NCBI RefSeq assembly: GCF_051903075.1
Contig: NZ_CP182423.1
Span: 3,472,001 to 3,536,000, forward strand
From: Embleya sp051903075
Lineage (GTDB): Bacteria; Actinomycetota; Actinomycetes; Streptomycetales; Streptomycetaceae
Direction of reading: 5' to 3'
Length of the DNA: 64,000 bases
The translations under genes were made by a program, and so were the position numbers. A model generated the notes under the pieces. It saw only the letters and a program-made list of their open reading frames with translations, was not told the origin of the DNA and did not search any database. Position 1 is the stretch's first letter, and each line of letters starts with the position of its first letter. This document shows, piece by piece, positions 44,056 through 52,649 of this stretch.

Positions 44056-45648
44056 TCAGCGGGTGGCGACGGTGTCGGGGGTCTGCGGCTCGTCCACGGC
44101 CGCGGGGGTGCTGTTTTCCGGGCCGCGGAAGGCGATGTAGAGGAAGAGCGCGCCCAGCACGGCCGCACCCGCCCACATGGCCTGTTGCCAGGCGTCGACG
44201 AAGGACTGCCGGGCGGCGTGGAGCAGGGCCGGCGCGTGCGGGCCGGTGCCGTCCGCCACCTCGACGGCGTTGGCGACGCCTTCCCGGGCGGTGTCCGCGG
44301 GCCCCCGGGGGATGCCGTTCAGCCGGTCCGCGATGGCGTTGCGGTATCCGGCGGACAGCAGCGCGCCGAGCAGGGCCACGCCGAGGGCGGTGCCGAACTC
44401 GCGGGTGACGTCGTTGAGCGCGGAGGCGACACCCTGCTTCTCGCGCGGCAGGGATCCGGTGATCGCCTCGGTGGAAGGCGTCATGGACAGGCCCATGCCG
44501 ATCCCCATGGCGAGCATGCCGGGCAGGACGGTCGGATAGCCGCCGGCGGCGGAGACGAACAGGGCCATCAGGGCCAGGCCGATCCCGGCCAGCGCGATGC
44601 CCACGGCCATCGTCGCGCGGGAGCCGATCCGTGCCGCGAGCCCGGGGGCCAGGCCCGAGGCCGCCATCATCATCACGGCCATCGGCATCAGTGCGAGCGT
44701 GGACAGCAGACCCGACCACCCGAGCACGGCCTGGAAGAACGGGAACAGGACCACGGCGATACCCGCCTGGACCCCGAAGACCACCAGCAGCGTCAGCGAC
44801 CCGCCCGCGAGGCCACGCTCGCGGAACAGCCGTACGTCCAGCAGCGAGGCGTCCCGCCGGCGCAGTTCCCAGGCCACGAAACCGAAGGCGGCGATCCCGC
44901 CGACGGCGAGGCCGATCACCGTCGCCGGAGCCGTCCAACCGTGCTCGGGACCCTCCTGCAGGACGAAGATGAGACCGACGACGGCGACGACGGAGACCAG
45001 CGCGCCGACCGTGTCGAAACGATGGGCCGACTTTTCCCGGGAGTCGGGGACCGACTTCAGCGTCATCGCCAGCGCCACCGCGCTCAGCACGACGGGCAGT
45101 ACGAACAACGAACGCCAGTCCGCGACATCGACGAGGAACGCGGACAGGAACATGCCCAGGATGCCGCCGCCTCCCGCGACGCCGGTCCACACGCCGATCG
45201 CCCTGCCGCGCCGCGCCTCGGGGAAGGTGGCGGTGATGACGGCCAGGGTGATCGGCATGATCATCGCGGCCCCGACACCGGCGGCCACGCGCGCGGCCAG
45301 CATGACCTCCGCCGTCGGGGCCAGGCCCGCCGCGACACTCGCCGCGCCGAAGATGCCCAACCCGGCGATCAGCATCGGTTTGCGGCCCACGCGGTCGCCG
45401 ATCGCGCCGAGCGGCAGCAGGAGCGCGGCCAGGGCGAGGGTGTAGATGTTGATGATCCACAGGACCGTGCCCTGCGAGGCGTCGAACTCGACCGCCATGT
45501 GGGTCTGGGCGACATTCAGCCCGGACACCGACGCGATGACGGCCATGAGCGCGACGGATACGGCGATCAGGATGGCGCGCAGCCGGCGCGCGTCGGGTAC
45601 ACCGTTCCCGCCGGTCGCGGCGGTCGGTGCGGGCTGGTGCGTACTCAT
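44056..45648 (-). CDS. MFS drug efflux transporter (DHA2/EmrB-QacA type, 14 helices)
   Basis: 530-aa proton-driven exporter. Motif A (GDRVGRKPML), motif C-like GVAGGGGILGMFLSA, VLWIINIYTLALAALLLPLGAIGD in helix 2, and about 14 hydrophobic helices indicate DHA2. The ATG at 45648 follows GGAGAGGACC by 3 bp. Divergent from the XRE-cupin regulator with a 146-bp shared promoter region; repression relieved by the exported compound is the expected logic. A doubled GGATCAAGC occurs at about 45729-45747 near its promoter. Confidence 0.9.
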   Translation of the reverse strand: MSTHQPAPTAATGGNGVPDARRLRAILIAVSVALMAVIASVSGLNVAQTHMAVEFDASQGTVLWIINIYTLALAALLLPLGAIGDRVGRKPMLIAGLGIFGAASVAAGLAPTAEVMLAARVAAGVGAAMIMPITLAVITATFPEARRGRAIGVWTGVAGGGGILGMFLSAFLVDVADWRSLFVLPVVLSAVALAMTLKSVPDSREKSAHRFDTVGALVSVVAVVGLIFVLQEGPEHGWTAPATVIGLAVGGIAAFGFVAWELRRRDASLLDVRLFRERGLAGGSLTLLVVFGVQAGIAVVLFPFFQAVLGWSGLLSTLALMPMAVMMMAASGLAPGLAARIGSRATMAVGIALAGIGLALMALFVSAAGGYPTVLPGMLAMGIGMGLSMTPSTEAITGSLPREKQGVASALNDVTREFGTALGVALLGALLSAGYRNAIADRLNGIPRGPADTAREGVANAVEVADGTGPHAPALLHAARQSFVDAWQQAMWAGAAVLGALFLYIAFRGPENSTPAAVDEPQTPDTVATR

Positions 45649-45776
45649 GGGGTCCTCTCCAAAACGGCATGCCGAACAGACGCCGGTGTGACCGGTCGCG
45701 GGGCGCTGAACGGGGGACCGAAGGCTGCGGATCAAGCGGATCAAGCACTCTCGACGCTAGGCCCGCTTTGCAGTAA

Positions 45777-45794
45777 AGGCATACGATGTTGCCT
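45777..45794. promoter_or_regulatory. Putative operator of the XRE-cupin regulator
   Basis: AGGCA-N8-TGCCT is a perfect inverted repeat ending exactly at the ATG at 45795. A TACGAT -10-like element lies inside it (45782-45787); the -35 side is weak. Binding here would block the regulator's own promoter. Confidence 0.4.
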
Positions 45795-46391
45795 ATGACG
45801 CAAGAAGATGGGGAGCTGGACAGCCTCGTGCGCAAACGCATCCGTGCCCTGCGGGTGGCGCAGGGCTGGTCCCTGGAGGAGCTGGCCGGGCGCGCCAACC
45901 TCAGTCAGTCCTCACTGAGCCGGATCGAGAACGGGCGGCGCCGGCTCGCCCTGGATCAGCTGGTCACCCTCGCCCGCGCGCTGGACACCACGCTGGACCA
46001 ACTCGTGGAGACCGCCGCCGACGACGTGGTCGTCAGTCCGATGATCGACGGCGCGCACGGCCTGATGCGCTGGCCCATCAAGGGCGACCCGGGCATGAGC
46101 GTGGTGCGTCAGCGCATGACCGAGCCGCCGCCGGACAATCCCGCGCGGATGCGCGCCCACCCGGGCCGGGAATGGCTCGTCGTGCTGTCCGGCACGGCGA
46201 TCCTGATGCTCGGCCATCGCCGCCTCCGCATCGAGACGAATCAGGCCGCCGAGTTCCCCACGATGTTGCCGCACGCGATCGGTACGGCCGGCGGGCCCTG
46301 CGAGATCCTGGGCATTTTCGACCGCGACGCCCGGCGTGGCCACCAGCGCGAGGGCGGCGACTCCGGATGCACCCCGCTGGAACGAGTGTGA
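45795..46391 (+). CDS. XRE-family regulator with C-terminal cupin
   Basis: 198-aa repressor: HTH_3 at about 10-65 (LRVAQGWSLEELAGRANLSQSSLSRIENGRRRLALDQL) and a cupin at about 110-185 (HPGREWLVVLSGTAILMLGHRRLRIETNQAAEFPTMLPHAIGT). The cupin would bind a small ligand, a pattern known from regulators of efflux and detoxification. Start chosen at 45795, where a leaderless message would begin; the ATG at 45786 adds three residues. Likely controls the divergent MFS pump. Confidence 0.9.
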   Translation: MTQEDGELDSLVRKRIRALRVAQGWSLEELAGRANLSQSSLSRIENGRRRLALDQLVTLARALDTTLDQLVETAADDVVVSPMIDGAHGLMRWPIKGDPGMSVVRQRMTEPPPDNPARMRAHPGREWLVVLSGTAILMLGHRRLRIETNQAAEFPTMLPHAIGTAGGPCEILGIFDRDARRGHQREGGDSGCTPLERV

Positions 46392-46430
46392 CGCTGGAGT
46401 GCAGGATCACCACGTTCGAGGAGGGCCACG

Positions 46431-46616
46431 ATGTCCGTCATGGACAAGCTCAAGCAGATGCTGAAGGGCCACGAGGACAAGGCCGGGCAGGGCGTCGACA
46501 AGGCGGGCGACTTCGTCGACGACAAGACCCAGGGCAAGTACACCGGTCAGGTCGACACTGCCCAGGACAGGCTCAAGGACCAACTCGGCCGGGATCAGGA
46601 CACTCCGCCGCAGTAA
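46431..46616 (+). CDS. MT0933-like antitoxin family protein
   Basis: 61-aa highly charged helical protein: MSVMDKLKQMLKGHEDKAGQGVDKAGDFVDDKTQGKYTGQVDTAQDRLKDQL. The pattern matches the small Rv0909/MT0933-type antitoxin family, whose toxin partner (Rv0910 type) is often absent in Streptomyces; none is adjacent here. It also resembles CsbD-like stress proteins. GAGGAGGG lies about 7 bp upstream. Forty bp downstream of the regulator stop. Confidence 0.8.
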   Translation: MSVMDKLKQMLKGHEDKAGQGVDKAGDFVDDKTQGKYTGQVDTAQDRLKDQLGRDQDTPPQ

Positions 46617-46626
46617 CGGCGGAGGC

Positions 46627-46678
46627 CACGGCGGCGGTCCCCGCCATCCGACATCGGATGGCGGGGACCGCCGTCGTG
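46627..46678. terminator. Long bidirectional hairpin terminator
   Basis: Core arms of 18-19 bp containing GGCGGTCCCCGCCATCC and its complement, with a 2-base loop; outer pairing extends the stem to 46627-46678 with one G-T pair. It lies between the antitoxin and collagenase stops (convergent). Confidence 0.75.
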
Positions 46679-46730
46679 CTCGGGGTGTTCCGGTGGCTCA
46701 CCCCGGTTCAAGGATTGCCGGCGGACCGGC

Positions 46731-49082
46731 TCACTTGTACTGCGTGCTCGCGGTCACGCCGGTGAAGCTCTGTGCGGCGGCGAGGGTGAAGTAGACCCAG
46801 CCGGATGGCGGATCGGCGATCGTCAGGGTTTCCGCGTTGCCGGCGTTGGTGGACTTCGCCCGGTAGTCGGTGGTGGTGGCCCAGGTGCCGCCGCCGTAGT
46901 ACAGGTCGGCGTTGCCGGTGCCGCCGGTGGTGGTGATGGTCAATTCCTTGACGCCGGCCGGCAGGTACAGGAAGTGGTAGGCGGCGTTGCCGGTGGTGGC
47001 CGTGAGATTGTCCCGGCGGCAGTTCTTGTCGAACTGCCGGGGGTCGGCGTTGGTGCACAGCGCAATGGCCGCGGCCTCCGGCAGCGGGCCGCAGTCGGCG
47101 GAGGCGCAGGTGGTCGTCAGCCAGTTGGCGAAGTCGGCGTCGTAGCCGGTGCCGATGGTCTGCTTCAGGAAGGTGCGGGCGCCGGCCCAGTCGCCGGTGC
47201 GGTACTTGGCGAGCACGGTCTCGACGTCGGCGGGGTGCGCCTGGAGCATGTAGCGCACGGCCAGCCAGCCCCACCGGTAGACCCGGGCCGAGTTGACGTC
47301 GGGGTTGTCGTCCTGGTCGTAGACGGTGTCGAAGAGTTGGCTGAGCGTGTAGGTCTTCTGTCCGGCCGCGGCGATCGCGTCGGCGTTGCGCTGGTTGCGG
47401 TAGCCGTACGAGATGTTCTCGGCGATGCCCTCGACCCACCAGATGGTCGGTGTGGTCATGCCCGCCTCGAAGTCGCCGTACATGTTGTATCGGCCGTCGA
47501 GGTAGTGGGTGTACTCGTGGTTGAGGTTCCAGATCTGGAAGGACGGACGCAGCCAGTCGGCCTCGTGGGCGATGAAGCGGGCCTGGTTGCCGGCCAGGTT
47601 CGGGTTGCCCTCCTCGTACGTGCCGCCGTTGTCGACGTCGATGTCGTAGATGGCCCAGGCGTACAGCGAGTACTGGGTGTAGTCGTCGAAGACGACGACC
47701 TCGAGGTTGGTGTTCACATCGCCCGGGATCGCGCCCTTGTCGCCGATCACCCGGTGGAAGTAGGCGTCCTGGTTGATCAGACTGCTACAGGTGCCGGTCA
47801 GTTGCGCGGGGGACATGTCCTGGGCGCGGATCTTCAGGTTCGGGCTACAGACGTGCTGGGTCGGCAGGACCACCGGGAGCACTCGGGCACCCAGGTCGCA
47901 TATGGCGTACGCCGCACAGTTGTTCCGGTCGAACGCGCGGGTGTACCAGGCCAGGTTCATGGTGATCGGTCCGGTGGGGCCGATGTTCGGGTAGCGGTTG
48001 ATCAGGTCCTTCAGCAGCGGCCGGACCCGATCCTTCAACTCGGGGATGTCGAGGGCGTAGCCGAGGAAGCGGCCGACGTTGCTGACCACGTCCAGGCGGT
48101 TGAGCTGGGCGTTGTTGCGGATGATGAAGTCGGCCCAGGTGTTGGTGATGGTGGGATCGGCCTTGAGGGCGGCCCGCCAGCCGCGGGCGTCGTTCTTGGC
48201 CTTGAAGCCGTTCTCGGCGACCCACTCGACGTGCGCCACGGCGAGCGTCATCCCGTCGGGCCACGTGGCGTCGTAGCTCGCGAGGAGCCACTTGACGACA
48301 CCGGCGTACCGACCGGCGGTGCCGGTGCTGTCGATCAGCGTGACGACCTCGTTGAGGGTCGCGCCGTTGGCGTCGGTGACGTCCTTGCTGTGCGGGGAGG
48401 CGAAGAAGGCGTCCAGTGCGGCGCGGGCCGCGGTGTCCAGCGCCGGGCCGTAGGCCCCGACGGCGTTCGTGTTGTTGTCCTGCACGTAGTAGCCGGCGCG
48501 CAGGAACAGCACCAGCTGCCCGATGGAGGTGGTGTTGGTGCCGGGGTACGCCGCGGAGGCGTCCCGGAGCGCGTCGGCGACGGTGACCATCTTGGCTTCG
48601 CGGAAGGCCGTTCCCGCGGTCGTGCCGGTGAGGTTGAACAGCGGGTACGTGCACGTGACGTCGGGGAGCGCCGTCAGCTGTCGGATCAGCTCGGGGCCGC
48701 TCGCGTCGATCACTGCGGACAGGTCGCCGCATCCGTTGGCGGCGGCCGAGAACTGCCTGCCGTCCGCGCCGGGTTCGGCGGTCGGGGCGGCCGACTGGGC
48801 GCGCTCCTCGGTGCCTTCCTGCGAGGAGATGTCGAAGCCGGAGGCGTCGGCCCGGGCGTCGGGTGACTTGGGGACCGGGATCGACCGGGGCGCGGTGGGC
48901 GGGGTCTTGCCGGCACCTGCGCGGGCCGCGGCCGGGGCGGTGGTGGCTTGGGCCTGGGCTTGGGTCTGAGCTTGGGCCTGGGCCTGGGCCTGCGGAGCGA
49001 ACAGGCCGAGGGCCAGGAACAGGGCTACGCCGAGCGCGGGGAGACTTCGCGCGCGGGCCGTCGATATCCGGGAGAGACGCAT
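46731..49082 (-). CDS. Secreted M9-family collagenase (microbial collagenase)
   Basis: 783-aa zinc metallopeptidase that degrades collagen-like protein outside the cell. Signal peptide MRLSRISTARARSLPALGVALF, a curious Gln-Ala repeat (QAQAQAQAQTQAQAQA) just after it, the M9 activator and peptidase subdomains, the zinc motif His522-Glu-Tyr-Thr-His526 followed by YLDGRYN and WWVEGIAENISYG (third ligand Glu), and a C-terminal PPC beta-domain (ELTITTTGGTGNADLYYGGG). GGAGG 9 bp upstream of the ATG. A perfect inverted repeat sits 55-84 bp upstream of the start. Confidence 0.93.
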   Translation of the reverse strand: MRLSRISTARARSLPALGVALFLALGLFAPQAQAQAQAQTQAQAQATTAPAAARAGAGKTPPTAPRSIPVPKSPDARADASGFDISSQEGTEERAQSAAPTAEPGADGRQFSAAANGCGDLSAVIDASGPELIRQLTALPDVTCTYPLFNLTGTTAGTAFREAKMVTVADALRDASAAYPGTNTTSIGQLVLFLRAGYYVQDNNTNAVGAYGPALDTAARAALDAFFASPHSKDVTDANGATLNEVVTLIDSTGTAGRYAGVVKWLLASYDATWPDGMTLAVAHVEWVAENGFKAKNDARGWRAALKADPTITNTWADFIIRNNAQLNRLDVVSNVGRFLGYALDIPELKDRVRPLLKDLINRYPNIGPTGPITMNLAWYTRAFDRNNCAAYAICDLGARVLPVVLPTQHVCSPNLKIRAQDMSPAQLTGTCSSLINQDAYFHRVIGDKGAIPGDVNTNLEVVVFDDYTQYSLYAWAIYDIDVDNGGTYEEGNPNLAGNQARFIAHEADWLRPSFQIWNLNHEYTHYLDGRYNMYGDFEAGMTTPTIWWVEGIAENISYGYRNQRNADAIAAAGQKTYTLSQLFDTVYDQDDNPDVNSARVYRWGWLAVRYMLQAHPADVETVLAKYRTGDWAGARTFLKQTIGTGYDADFANWLTTTCASADCGPLPEAAAIALCTNADPRQFDKNCRRDNLTATTGNAAYHFLYLPAGVKELTITTTGGTGNADLYYGGGTWATTTDYRAKSTNAGNAETLTIADPPSGWVYFTLAAAQSFTGVTASTQYK

Positions 49083-49136
49083 GTGCGGGGGCCTCCGGAG
49101 CTGTTGTGGCCGCGTACCGGGACGCAGCCTTCCGAT

Positions 49137-49166
49137 GTGCGACATGTAACATGGCACATGTCGCAC
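49137..49166. promoter_or_regulatory. Perfect 11-bp inverted repeat upstream of the collagenase gene
   Basis: GTGCGACATGT (49137-49147), 8-bp spacer, then its exact complement (49156-49166). Lying 55-84 bp before the collagenase start in an AT-richer patch, it is positioned as an operator. The nested ACATGT hexamers suggest a dimeric regulator. No regulator gene is adjacent. Confidence 0.65.
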
Positions 49167-49372
49167 CGCGCCGGAAGAGTCTCGACCGGAATGCCACCCG
49201 CGACGCCTGAAACGCCGTCACATCGCGGGCCCCGAAAGGGCGTTGGCGTGGTCGGCGAGGCCGAGCCGGCGCAGCGCCCCGGCCGGGGTTTCCCGGTCGT
49301 CGACCCATGTGGCAAGGTCGCGGGAGTGTTCGGGGGACCCGCCCGCGCGCAGGCGGTGGCAGGATCGACGCC

Positions 49373-49912
49373 GTGGCGAGTGTTTTCGGCGACTTCGAGC
49401 TGACCATGGACGAGTTGCGCGTCGTGACGCGCTATGCGGCGGAGAGCGCGCGCGACGTTCTGCCCGTGTTCGAGGAGGGTGCTCCCGGCGACCCTCGCCC
49501 GCGCGCGGCGCTCGACGCCGCCTGGGAGTTCGTCGACGGTGCGAGGCGGACCAGGCTGCAGCGCGTCGCCTCGTTGGACGCACACCGGGCCGCCAAGGAC
49601 GCCGGCACCGAAGCGGCCCGCCTCGCCGCGCGCTCCGCCGGCGACGCGGCAGCCGCCGCCTACCTGCACCCGATATCGCGGGCCACCCAGGTCGGACACA
49701 TCCTGCGCGCCGCCGCGAGTGCCGCCCGCATCGGCGAACTGGGCGCGGGCGGCGACCCCGCGGTCGGGGACACGCTGATCGAACTGGCTCGACGACGTGC
49801 CACGCCGGAACTGGTCTCCGTACTGCGGCGATACCCCCTCGCGCCGACCTCGGGAAACCGCGTCGGACAGCTCATGAGCGCCCTCGACGCCGCTCTGCGG
49901 GCGGGCGCCTGA
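49373..49912 (+). CDS. Imm5-like putative immunity protein
   Basis: 179-aa all-helical protein. The segments MDELRVVTRYAAESARDVLPVFEEG, RPRAALDAAWEFVDGARRT, AAAYLHPISRATQVGHILRAAASAARIGEL and VSVLRRYPLAP match the Imm5-like 'putative immunity protein' family, sometimes mislabelled as SbcC. The GTG start at 49373 has only a weak AGG upstream; an ATG at 49406 is possible. No polymorphic toxin gene is next to it, so an immunity role cannot be inferred from context. Confidence 0.7.
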   Translation: MASVFGDFELTMDELRVVTRYAAESARDVLPVFEEGAPGDPRPRAALDAAWEFVDGARRTRLQRVASLDAHRAAKDAGTEAARLAARSAGDAAAAAYLHPISRATQVGHILRAAASAARIGELGAGGDPAVGDTLIELARRRATPELVSVLRRYPLAPTSGNRVGQLMSALDAALRAGA

Positions 49913-50090
49913 ACCACGGGGCGAGCGCCCGAACCCCCCCAGGCACCGTCGAGTTGTTCACCCGACCGGGTCGGCTCGCCCGATGGCCGGGGGTGGGTAC
50001 AGGCCCACCGCGGTCATGGAGGCAGTGCCATCGTCGTGGTGCCGGGGCGGCGGCACGCTGGACACACAGCCCACGAAACGGAGTGTCGTC

Positions 50091-51614
50091 ATGAACAGCC
50101 CCACACGACGGACCGTCCTGCGCGGTGGCGCACTCGCGGCGGGCGGCATCGCCGCAGGCGTCCTCGGCGCGACCGGCCCGGCGTTCGCCGCCGCGCCGCA
50201 GCCCGATCCCGACGCCGCCGACCGTCGCCGATTCCCGTTCCTGGAAGGCGCGTTCGCCCCGCAGCGGGAGGAGGTCACCGCCTTCGACCTGCCTGTCACC
50301 GGTCGTCTGCCGCGCGCGCTCGACGGTCGTTACCTGCGCAACGGACCCAACGTCCTGGGCCTCGAAGACCCCCGGGCGCACCACTGGATGATCGGCGCGG
50401 GAATGGTCCACGGCGTACGGCTGCGCGACGGCCGGGCCGAGTGGTACCGCAGCCGCTGGGTGCGTTCCGCCGACGTCGCCGCGCGGCTCGGGGAACCGTA
50501 CCGGGGCCCCCAGCCGCCCCCCGTCGACGACTTCGCGGCCAACACGCACGTGATCGGGTACCGCGGGCGAATTCTGGCGTGCCAGGAGGGCGGACCGCTG
50601 CCCTACGCGCTCGACGGCGACCTGAACACCGTCGGGCCGTGCGACTTCGACCGCACCCTCGACGGATCCTTCGCGGCGCACACCAAGTTCGACCCGCACA
50701 CCGGCGAACTGCACGCGGTGACGTATGCCATCGACTGGGACCATGTGCGCCACATCGTGCTGGACCGGGCCGGACACGTCGCCCGAACCACGCGCGTGCC
50801 GGTGGCGGACTCGCCGATGATGCACGACTTCGGCCTCACCGAGAAGTACGTCGTCCTCTTCGACAACCCCATCACCTTCGACGCCGAGGCCGCCGCTGCC
50901 GGGGCCCTGGTGCCCTACGTCTGGAACCCACGACACCCGGCGCGCGTCGGCCTGTTGCCACGAGCGGGCGGCCCGGCGGCATGGTTCGACATCCCGCCGT
51001 TCTACTTCTCGCACACGCTCAACGCCTACGACGACGGCGCCGGACGTGTCGTCGTCGACTTCACGCGCATGCCCGCGCCCTTCGAGCCCGCCGGACGCGG
51101 ACTCGGCGGTCCGGCGGCGGCCGGGCCGCCCTCGCTGCACCGCTGGACGATCGACCCCGTGCTCGGCGTCGTGCGCACCGAACGTGTCGACGACCGCCCG
51201 CAGGAGTTCCCCCGGATCAACGAGGCGTACCTGGGCAGGCGTCACCGATACGGCTACACCGCGGCGTCCGTCGAGCTGTACCGCGCCTACGGGCCGGCGG
51301 TGAGCGAGAGTGGCATCCGGGCGGGCAACGGGCTGGTCAAGCACGACCTGGTGCGCGGTACGACCGCGGTGCACCGCCTTCCGCGCGGTGCGGACGCGAG
51401 CGAGCCGGTGTTCGTTCCGGCCGAGCGGGGCGGGTCCGCGGGACGTGCCGAGGACGACGGCTACATCCTCGCCTACGTGAACAACCCCGAGCGCGACGCC
51501 ACCGACCTGGTCGTCCTGTCCGCGCAGGACTTCACCGGCAAGCCGGTGGCGCGCGTCCACCTCCCCGTCCGGGTCCCGCTCGGCTTCCACGGCAGCTGGG
51601 TCCCGACGGACTGA
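50091..51614 (+). CDS. Carotenoid/retinoid cleavage oxygenase, Tat-exported
   Basis: 507-aa non-heme iron oxygenase cleaving double bonds of carotenoids, stilbenes or related compounds. The four iron His are visible: His197 (AAHTKFD), His245 (MMHDFG), His308 (FSHTLNAY) and His500 (GFHGSW). An N-terminal twin-arginine signal RRTVLRGGALAAGGIAAGVLG indicates folded export, which is uncommon for this family. CGGAG lies 9 bp upstream. No carotenoid genes are adjacent. Confidence 0.92.
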   Translation: MNSPTRRTVLRGGALAAGGIAAGVLGATGPAFAAAPQPDPDAADRRRFPFLEGAFAPQREEVTAFDLPVTGRLPRALDGRYLRNGPNVLGLEDPRAHHWMIGAGMVHGVRLRDGRAEWYRSRWVRSADVAARLGEPYRGPQPPPVDDFAANTHVIGYRGRILACQEGGPLPYALDGDLNTVGPCDFDRTLDGSFAAHTKFDPHTGELHAVTYAIDWDHVRHIVLDRAGHVARTTRVPVADSPMMHDFGLTEKYVVLFDNPITFDAEAAAAGALVPYVWNPRHPARVGLLPRAGGPAAWFDIPPFYFSHTLNAYDDGAGRVVVDFTRMPAPFEPAGRGLGGPAAAGPPSLHRWTIDPVLGVVRTERVDDRPQEFPRINEAYLGRRHRYGYTAASVELYRAYGPAVSESGIRAGNGLVKHDLVRGTTAVHRLPRGADASEPVFVPAERGGSAGRAEDDGYILAYVNNPERDATDLVVLSAQDFTGKPVARVHLPVRVPLGFHGSWVPTD

Positions 51615-52004
51615 GGCCGCGATGCGCCGCCCGCCGGGTGTGCGATCACGAACATCGCGAATACTTAAGGTTGTTGGTGTATCGCCGTGCGTGACTGGGG
51701 TAGTTGTACGAGTGTGCCGGCTCCCCCCGTGGCCGGCACCCGCGCGGCCCGACGTCGGTTGACCCCCGTCCGACCGTCGGGCCGCGTCCGCCACGAACCC
51801 GTCGGGCCACGGCTTTTGCGTCAGGGATGACCCGGGCGTTCATACCTCGTGGCGACCGTGCTCCAGGAAGGCGCCGGGTCGTTGGGGGTGTGAGTCATTC
51901 GGGTGAACCGGGTGGATGGTGGTTGCCGGAGACGCGTCGTCTCGTTGAACCGGGTGCGCGTCGCGGTCCGGCGGCGCGGATGTTGCGCTATACGGGAGAT
52001 TGTC
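51615..52004. other. 390-bp region upstream of the chaplin-like gene
   Basis: No gene seen. An AT-rich patch at 51657-51680 follows the oxygenase stop. Toward the chaplin-like gene there are two 11-bp direct repeats (see 51904-51956) and a CGTTGA at 51943-51948 that resembles a BldN-type -10 element but lacks a matching -35. Confidence 0.4.
51904..51956 (+). repeat. Two 11-bp direct repeats 42 bp apart
   Basis: TGAACCGGGTG occurs at 51904-51914 and 51946-51956, four helical turns apart and 49-101 bp upstream of the chaplin-like start. Possibly activator sites; function is inferred only. Confidence 0.4.
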
Positions 52005-52397
52005 GTGAACTCGTTCAAAAAGGCCGGAGTCCTGGCCGTCGGTACCGCCGCTCTCGTGATGGCGGGCACGGGTGCCGCGAGCGCGAGCTCCGAGGCCGAC
52101 GCCGCCGCGGTGAAGTCCTCGGGTGTCTTTTCCGGCAACATCGGCCAGTCTCCGTTCCACACGCCGGCCGAGGGGTGCGCCAATACCGCGAACGCGGTGG
52201 CCGCGCTCAACCCGGCGTTCGGGAGCGAATGCGTCATTGCCGAGATCGAGAACAACGACTACGACGACGACGAGGGTTACGAGGAGTCCGACCACGAGGC
52301 TGACCACCACCGTCCCCACGGCCACCGCCCCCACGGCGGCGGTGGCTACCAGCACGACGACGGCCACCGCTCGCTCCTGGAGCGTGTGGGGGTCTGA
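52005..52397 (+). CDS. Chaplin-like secreted protein with His/Asp-rich tail
   Basis: 130-aa exported protein. Signal peptide VNSFKKAGVLAVGTAALVMAGTGAASA, then one chaplin-type domain (SSGVFSGNIGQSPFHTPAEGCANTANAVAALNPAFGSECVI) with the two conserved Cys, and a tail unlike known chaplins: acidic (NDYDDDEGYEESDHEADHH) then His/Gly-rich (RPHGHRPHGGGGYQ). Chaplins coat aerial hyphae; the N-terminal half of the domain is degenerate here (QSPFHTPAEG for a QVPVHVPVNV-type strand). No LPXTG anchor. GGGAGA is 7 bp upstream of the GTG. The tail looks metal-binding. Confidence 0.75.
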   Translation: MNSFKKAGVLAVGTAALVMAGTGAASASSEADAAAVKSSGVFSGNIGQSPFHTPAEGCANTANAVAALNPAFGSECVIAEIENNDYDDDEGYEESDHEADHHRPHGHRPHGGGGYQHDDGHRSLLERVGV

Positions 52398-52564
52398 CGA
52401 CCCGCCGAACCGGGAGCCTGCGCTCGCGCGGTCGGCCCCGACCATCGAAACGGACGCCGTTGGTTGAAATCGGTTCCCGTTGCCTCGCCCCGTCGGATCC
52501 CACCCGGATCCGGCGGGGCGAATCGGTTGGTGGACGACGGTGCGTGGCGTTCGTCATCCGGTCC

Positions 52565-52624
52565 ACGTGACGACGTCGGCCTCCGAGACCCGAATCGTGG
52601 TCTCGGAGGCCGACGTCGTCACGT
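52565..52624. terminator. Strong bidirectional terminator (26-bp perfect arms)
   Basis: Arms 52565-52590 and 52599-52624 are perfect complements (beginning ACGTGACGACGTCGG), with loop CGAATCGT. It lies between the chaplin-like stop and the stop of the minus-strand operon. Confidence 0.8.
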
Positions 52625-52649
52625 ATGCGTGCGGGGTACGGGGTACCGC

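Noticed and set aside
51943..51948. BldN-type promoter for the chaplin-like gene
   Set aside because: CGTTGA fits a -10 element but the -35 position reads GGTTGC instead of a CGTAAC-like sequence.
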